This document shows, one piece after another, positions 60,344 to 64,000 of a DNA stretch of 64,000 bases. Source of the DNA: Terebella lapidaria (lineage: Eukaryota > Annelida > Polychaeta > Terebellida > Terebellidae); assembly GCA_949152475.1 (NCBI GenBank), contig OX424562.1, positions 21,142,209 to 21,206,208 on the forward strand. Reading direction: 5' to 3'. The number at the start of each line of letters is the position of its first letter. Position 1 is the stretch's first letter. Both the position numbers and the translations under genes were made by a program. The notes below the pieces were generated by a model. It made no database searches, was not told where the DNA came from, and saw only the letters and a list, made by a program, of their open reading frames with translations.

Positions 60344-60599
60344 GTTCAGGACCAAGATTATCTCTAGCGGCGGGATCCAACAGAGTCACACACTTAACAG
60401 TCCCTGGTGGTAATGATTGAAGTTCTCATGATGTGGTTTGATGATGTTTCTCCAGTCCCTGGATCTGCTTCGTTTATAGGACAACCTATAGGACAAACTA
60501 TAGTTCATAGGTAAACCTTCGAAGCACGTATGTTCTGTAAATATCTTTCGGGATCTTTTGTGAGATGCCATTACTCCCATGCTAACTGGTACTCATCAG

Positions 60600-60905
60600 C
60601 ATGATCAGTGAGTATGAGGTTCTTCTGGATTGATAGAGGCGGGGTTCAATGAGAAATCAGAGGTCAAGCAGTTGGAGTAGCAGTCCATTCCGATGCCAAC
60701 GGTACTCATTAGTGAGTATGAGGTTATCCTGGCTTGAGAGAGGCGGGATTCAATGAGAGATCAAAGGTCAAGCATTTGGAGTAGCAGTCCATTCCGATGC
60801 CAACGGTACTCATTAGTGAGTATGAGGTTATCCTGGCTTGAGAGAGGCGGGATTCAATGAGAGATCAAAGGTCAAGCATTTGGAGTAGCAGTCCATTCCG
60901 AGACG
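60600..60905. repeat. 104-bp tandem repeat, three units
   Basis: GTGAGTATGAGGTT recurs at 60608, 60712 and 60816. The second and third units are nearly identical; the first differs at several sites. Each later unit contains AGATCAAAGGTCAAG. Confidence 0.92.
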
Positions 60906-61023
60906 GGTCAATGAATCTGAGATTGACAGATCTTTGTTGTTAATCATGAGTTGAGCTGAGGCTTCAATTTCGTATTTGATGCACTTGGATTTGACGGGGT
61001 GTTATGTGGATCAGCTACATGAA

Positions 61024-61140
61024 AAACTAGCGTCTTATACAGACGATATAGATCTGATGACCAAAGATATTGTCAATCTCCAAACCCAAATGAAGATCAT
61101 TGAGAGCTATGCCAAAGGAGAAAAAAATACTGAATGGTCT
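61024..61140 (+). pseudogene. RT motif C fragment on the opposite strand
   Basis: The plus strand reads ASYTDDIDLMTKDIVNLQ, a good match to the catalytic YxDD motif and following helix of LINE reverse transcriptases. It directly abuts the minus-strand RT remnant that ends after motif B, where motif C would be expected on the minus strand. Confidence 0.6.
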
Positions 61141-61149
61141 TTTAGTTTT

Positions 61150-62470
61150 ATGTAGACATGATTCTGCCTTGTCCGACACCCTGATTGATGGTGAAGGGTT
61201 CATCGAGGTTACCCTGGATTTTGACACGGACCTCTGCCTTCAGAATGTTCGACATATAGATCAGCAGGATGTTACCATCTAGAAGAATATAGCTTCCTCA
61301 GCAGACCGCTGTAGTCCACCACATCAAATGTCTTCTGGACATCCAGTATCGCAACACACATGGTGCATCTGCTATGCTGCTGAAAGGATAAGGGAAGCCA
61401 GGGCTGGGACAAGGCTCTAGTAAAACTGTATTGCAGAGATGCCTGGATGAGTCCGGATTCAGCAAGGGCAAACAGCATGTGCTCGGGGGCTTTCGCCAGG
61501 ATCGGCGTGATGGTGATGCCCCTGAAGTTAATTGAGCCCAGCTTATTCTTTCCTTTTTTATGATTTATGATGATGTAGGCAGCAATAATGTTTTCTCAAC
61601 AGATCCCTCTTGATATGAATAAAATTATATGGGTATATTATTCAGTGATTTCCTCAAATTTAACCTTTCTTTTTTTGGCTAGTGCTGCTACAGGAGGTCT
61701 TGCTTTGGCTCGTCATGCTACTACCAGAGCCAGTACAGTATGATGATGTACAGGAGGTTACTATGTTGCAGGATAGTGCTCAGCCGTTTCAGCTGTGAGT
61801 GCATATAGGGCCTTCGCAACTTCTCATTGGTCAATGGGAATGAAAATTTGTGATTAGTTTTCCATTCACCGATACTAGCTGTTCTGGAGCAGCTGAGGAG
61901 GGAGTAGCTCGATGTTTCTGGATAGGTTTATTGAGTAGCTTTGTGTCTCTTGAACTGGCTTGAGTGACGTCTTTGTACAACTTTGAGCAGTTATCGGTAT
62001 TTGTTTTTCGTTGAGATTGACAGAATAGCTTCACTGCAAGGAGACAATCCTCCTGTAGTGCTCCCGAGCTACATTAGGTAATAGGTCGTCACGCCATGCG
62101 CAGAGTGCTACTCAGTTGGCAGCCACTGCCTTTGAGACTGCACATTGCAGGTGTATTTGCACTGCTTTTTGTGGAGCTGTGGTATCAGAGAAGGCCTGAA
62201 GGACAGATATCATGGTTTCTCATCCATAGTAAGAAGGAGTTCAAGGATGGTCTGGCAGAATAAGCTACGATCACATCTGTCCAATTCTTCTATGTGCTGG
62301 ATCGTGGCATGGATGAACTCTTCACTTGAACCTGCCCTCTCAGATAAACATTTGTTGGAAACATCCCATTGTTTTACACAACTTCTGTAACTTTGATCTC
62401 TACTGTTTATATCCTCTACTAAAAATGCATTGAAGTCGCCAATGATGATGATGTTATATAGAGGCATGTT
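61150..62470 (-). pseudogene. LINE ORF2 remnant: endonuclease and RT motifs
   Basis: On the minus strand, in order: endonuclease motif IIIIGDFNAF near 62440, a linker ending in VNGKLITNF near 61850, RT motif A VAILDVQKTFDVVD near 61370-61330, and RT motif B FTINQGVGQGRIMS near 61190-61150. Frames shift and stops intervene, so it is dead. The order is that of an APE-type non-LTR element. Confidence 0.72.
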
Positions 62471-62739
62471 TTTGTTTATGATGATTTGTAGAATGACCAG
62501 GACATCATCAAATCAGTCTGAAGACTGGTTTCCCCAAAACAGAACGTACACGTTGATTACACAGAGGCCATGGGGTGAATTATTTATAACGATGGGCAGG
62601 ATTGCTTCATTGCCACCTGGAACAGGGCTCACTTCACTCATGGGCATCCAAACAGGCAGGTAATTATTTTGGGGGAACTTTTGAGTTGGCAGGCATATTA
62701 TTCACGCCAAAGCACATACAAAATGTGATGTTACACAAG

Positions 62740-63839
62740 TTTATATCCATCCACAAGGTCTGAGATGCATCATTCCCAACTTCGGCAGCGGCCATCTTGG
62801 ATGTTCACGTCTGCATATTTTAACAGCTACAGGAAGTTGCTTGTTCTGAAATTTTGAAAAGTGTATATCTATTAGCTACTACCAAATTTGACATGCAAAT
62901 TCCAGATCAGTGGCTAAAAACATGAATGATATGCCAAATTGCAGAAAAAGTGTGACTGATTCATGAATTGTAATCCTGCACGCATTCAATTTTGTTTTCT
63001 AATTTCAACGTAAATGTGAATGTCATATCAATTTTGGCATTCATGTTGGACTTACTATAGACAAAGTGCTGCACCAGAGGGGAATGTGATCACATAGAGC
63101 AAAAAAGTTTTATTTTGTATACCATATTTTAGTGTTGAGTATTTCGAAGTAAATTGACGGTTTTTGGCAGCCATTTTGAATTTAAAAAATCTTCAAATAC
63201 ATTTATTCCAAAGACATTGCATATCTGCCAATATTTCTCATGGGTTTTGTGATGATAGGTTGATTCATTGGAACCCTACATTGTAGTTTTTGCTCAATAT
63301 GTCGATTTTGCACGCTTTCAATTTTGTTTCAACATAAATGTGAATGTCATATCAATTTTGGCAGCCATGTTTGACTTAGTGTAGACGAACTGCTGCACCA
63401 GAGGGGAATGTGATCACATAGAGCAAAGAAGTTCTGTTTTGTATACCATACTTTAGTGTTGAGTATTTCGAAGTAAATTGACGATTTATGGCCGCCATCT
63501 TGGATTTTGGCGGCCATTTTGAATTTTAAAAAACTTTAATTACATTTATTCCAAAGACATTGCATATCTGCCAATATTTCTCATGGGTTTTGTGATGATA
63601 GGTTGATTTATTGGAACCCTACATTGTAATTTTTGTCCAAATTGTAGATTTTCAAACATGCAAAAATTGAAGGGGGGTGGATCCACGTTTGGCCTGGTAA
63701 CGCCGTTAAGCTACCAGATCCAGAGGGCTATCATGCAAAAACGTGATCTGGGGATACATAGCTTTCAAAAAAATATAGTGGGTATTTGCCCCCCCAAGTG
63801 GTACCGACCACCCCCTCTGGCCCATACACTACCATCCAG
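62740..63839. repeat. Right terminal inverted repeat with internal duplication
   Basis: A ~324-bp segment is tandemly doubled (GCTGCACCAGAGGGGAATGT at ~63069 and ~63393), which makes this arm longer than the left one. The outer copy keeps the ATGGCCGCCATCTTGGATTT phrase; the inner copy has GGCAGCCATTTTGAATTT. Confidence 0.82.
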
Positions 63840-63897
63840 TAGGACTGATGCGGTCCAAGTCCGGCGGTTTACCCCCCTCTCTGTCAGAGGAAGACAT
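63840..63897 (-). pseudogene. Possible start of the split gag-like frame
   Basis: ATG at 63897-63895 (minus) opens MSSSDREGGKPPDLDRISP and runs into the inverted-repeat element at 63839. The other side of the element at 58341 continues with similar acidic, GC-rich coding sequence (ATDADPLLLAEDAEQ). Base composition and register suggest one reading interrupted by insertion. Confidence 0.4.
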
Positions 63898-64000
63898 GGT
63901 CCGAATTCCGTTCACTTGCGTGAACACACACTCAATAGTCCGGCCTTTATCCTAATACAATGTGCGCACCAGGATTATTCACACAGTCCGTGAAATACTA

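Larger units (their letters stand above)
58342..63839. mobile_element. ~5.5-kb element with long terminal inverted repeats
   Basis: The outer ends CTGGGTGATAGTGTATGGG (left) and CTGGATGGTAGTGTATGGG (right, complement) open inverted repeats of ~0.9 kb (58342-59250) and ~1.1 kb (62740-63839). Shared words include GCATATCTGCCAATATTT, CATGGGTTTTGTGATGA, GCTGCACCAGA and ATGGCCGCCA. The interior holds LINE debris and a 104-bp tandem repeat. The structure resembles fold-back elements such as those known from sea urchins. No own transposase was identified. Confidence 0.82.

Noticed and set aside
61024..61190. LINE 5' inversion by twin priming
   Set aside because: The order of sense and antisense parts is opposite to that produced by twin priming.
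1..64000. CRISPR arrays, operons, bacterial promoters or prophage
   Set aside because: No regularly spaced identical repeats with unique spacers, and the coding is intron-split and eukaryotic.

Overview
The window looks like AT-rich, gene-poor nuclear DNA of an invertebrate animal, most likely a marine deuterostome (echinoderm, hemichordate or lancelet; I cannot separate these). The evidence is a GT-AG spliced neuropeptide-type GPCR, many TAGGCCTA/ACATGTA words, many 12-18 nt poly(G)/poly(C) runs, tRNA-derived SINEs, and remnants of hAT, Gypsy, non-LTR and inverted-repeat DNA elements. Nothing looks prokaryotic.

The one gene supported end to end is a receptor of the GnRH/AKH/corazonin superfamily at 27994-32331 (+): six coding exons, all junctions in phase, 381 residues, seven membrane segments. 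Its intron 3 and exon 4 region was duplicated downstream. A decayed copy of exon 4 lies at 43536-43603 behind copied intron sequence, and another intron copy lies at 36590-37430. A possible first exon of a secreted protein lies at 22939-23091. A second, weaker exon candidate is at 16828-16995.

Layout: 1-3.1 kb holds repeat-A copies, a SINE, a ~134-bp minisatellite and an irregular 20-bp repeat. 3.7-8.9 kb holds two blocks that recur inverted and in mirror order at 52.2-56.2 kb, so the receptor lies between old inverted arms. 4.5-4.8 kb is a LINE reverse-transcriptase tail and 9.7-10.2 kb a deleted Gypsy element. 11.5-14.0 kb is a hAT element carrying a zinc-finger transposase exon and a minisatellite rich in nuclear-receptor half-sites. 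14-21.9 kb holds LTR-like GC-rich blocks, a 1.27-kb element with ~75-bp inverted ends, and a pair of opposed LINE tails. 22-27.9 kb is mostly unremarkable. 27.9-32.8 kb is the receptor. 34.7-45.1 kb is duplicated DNA broken by a 901-bp TA-flanked transposon, a SINE, two satellite arrays and a zinc-finger pseudogene. 46.4-50.8 kb has two more inverted-repeat elements. 56.7-64.0 kb looks nested: a minus-strand LTR element whose gag-like reading is split by a ~5.5-kb element with ~0.9-1.1-kb inverted ends, itself holding broken LINE sequence.

Two insertions (37781-38681 and about 42337-42648) have matching empty sites in paralogous DNA inside this window, so their boundaries are well supported. 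All calls were made by eye; no alignment or database search was run.
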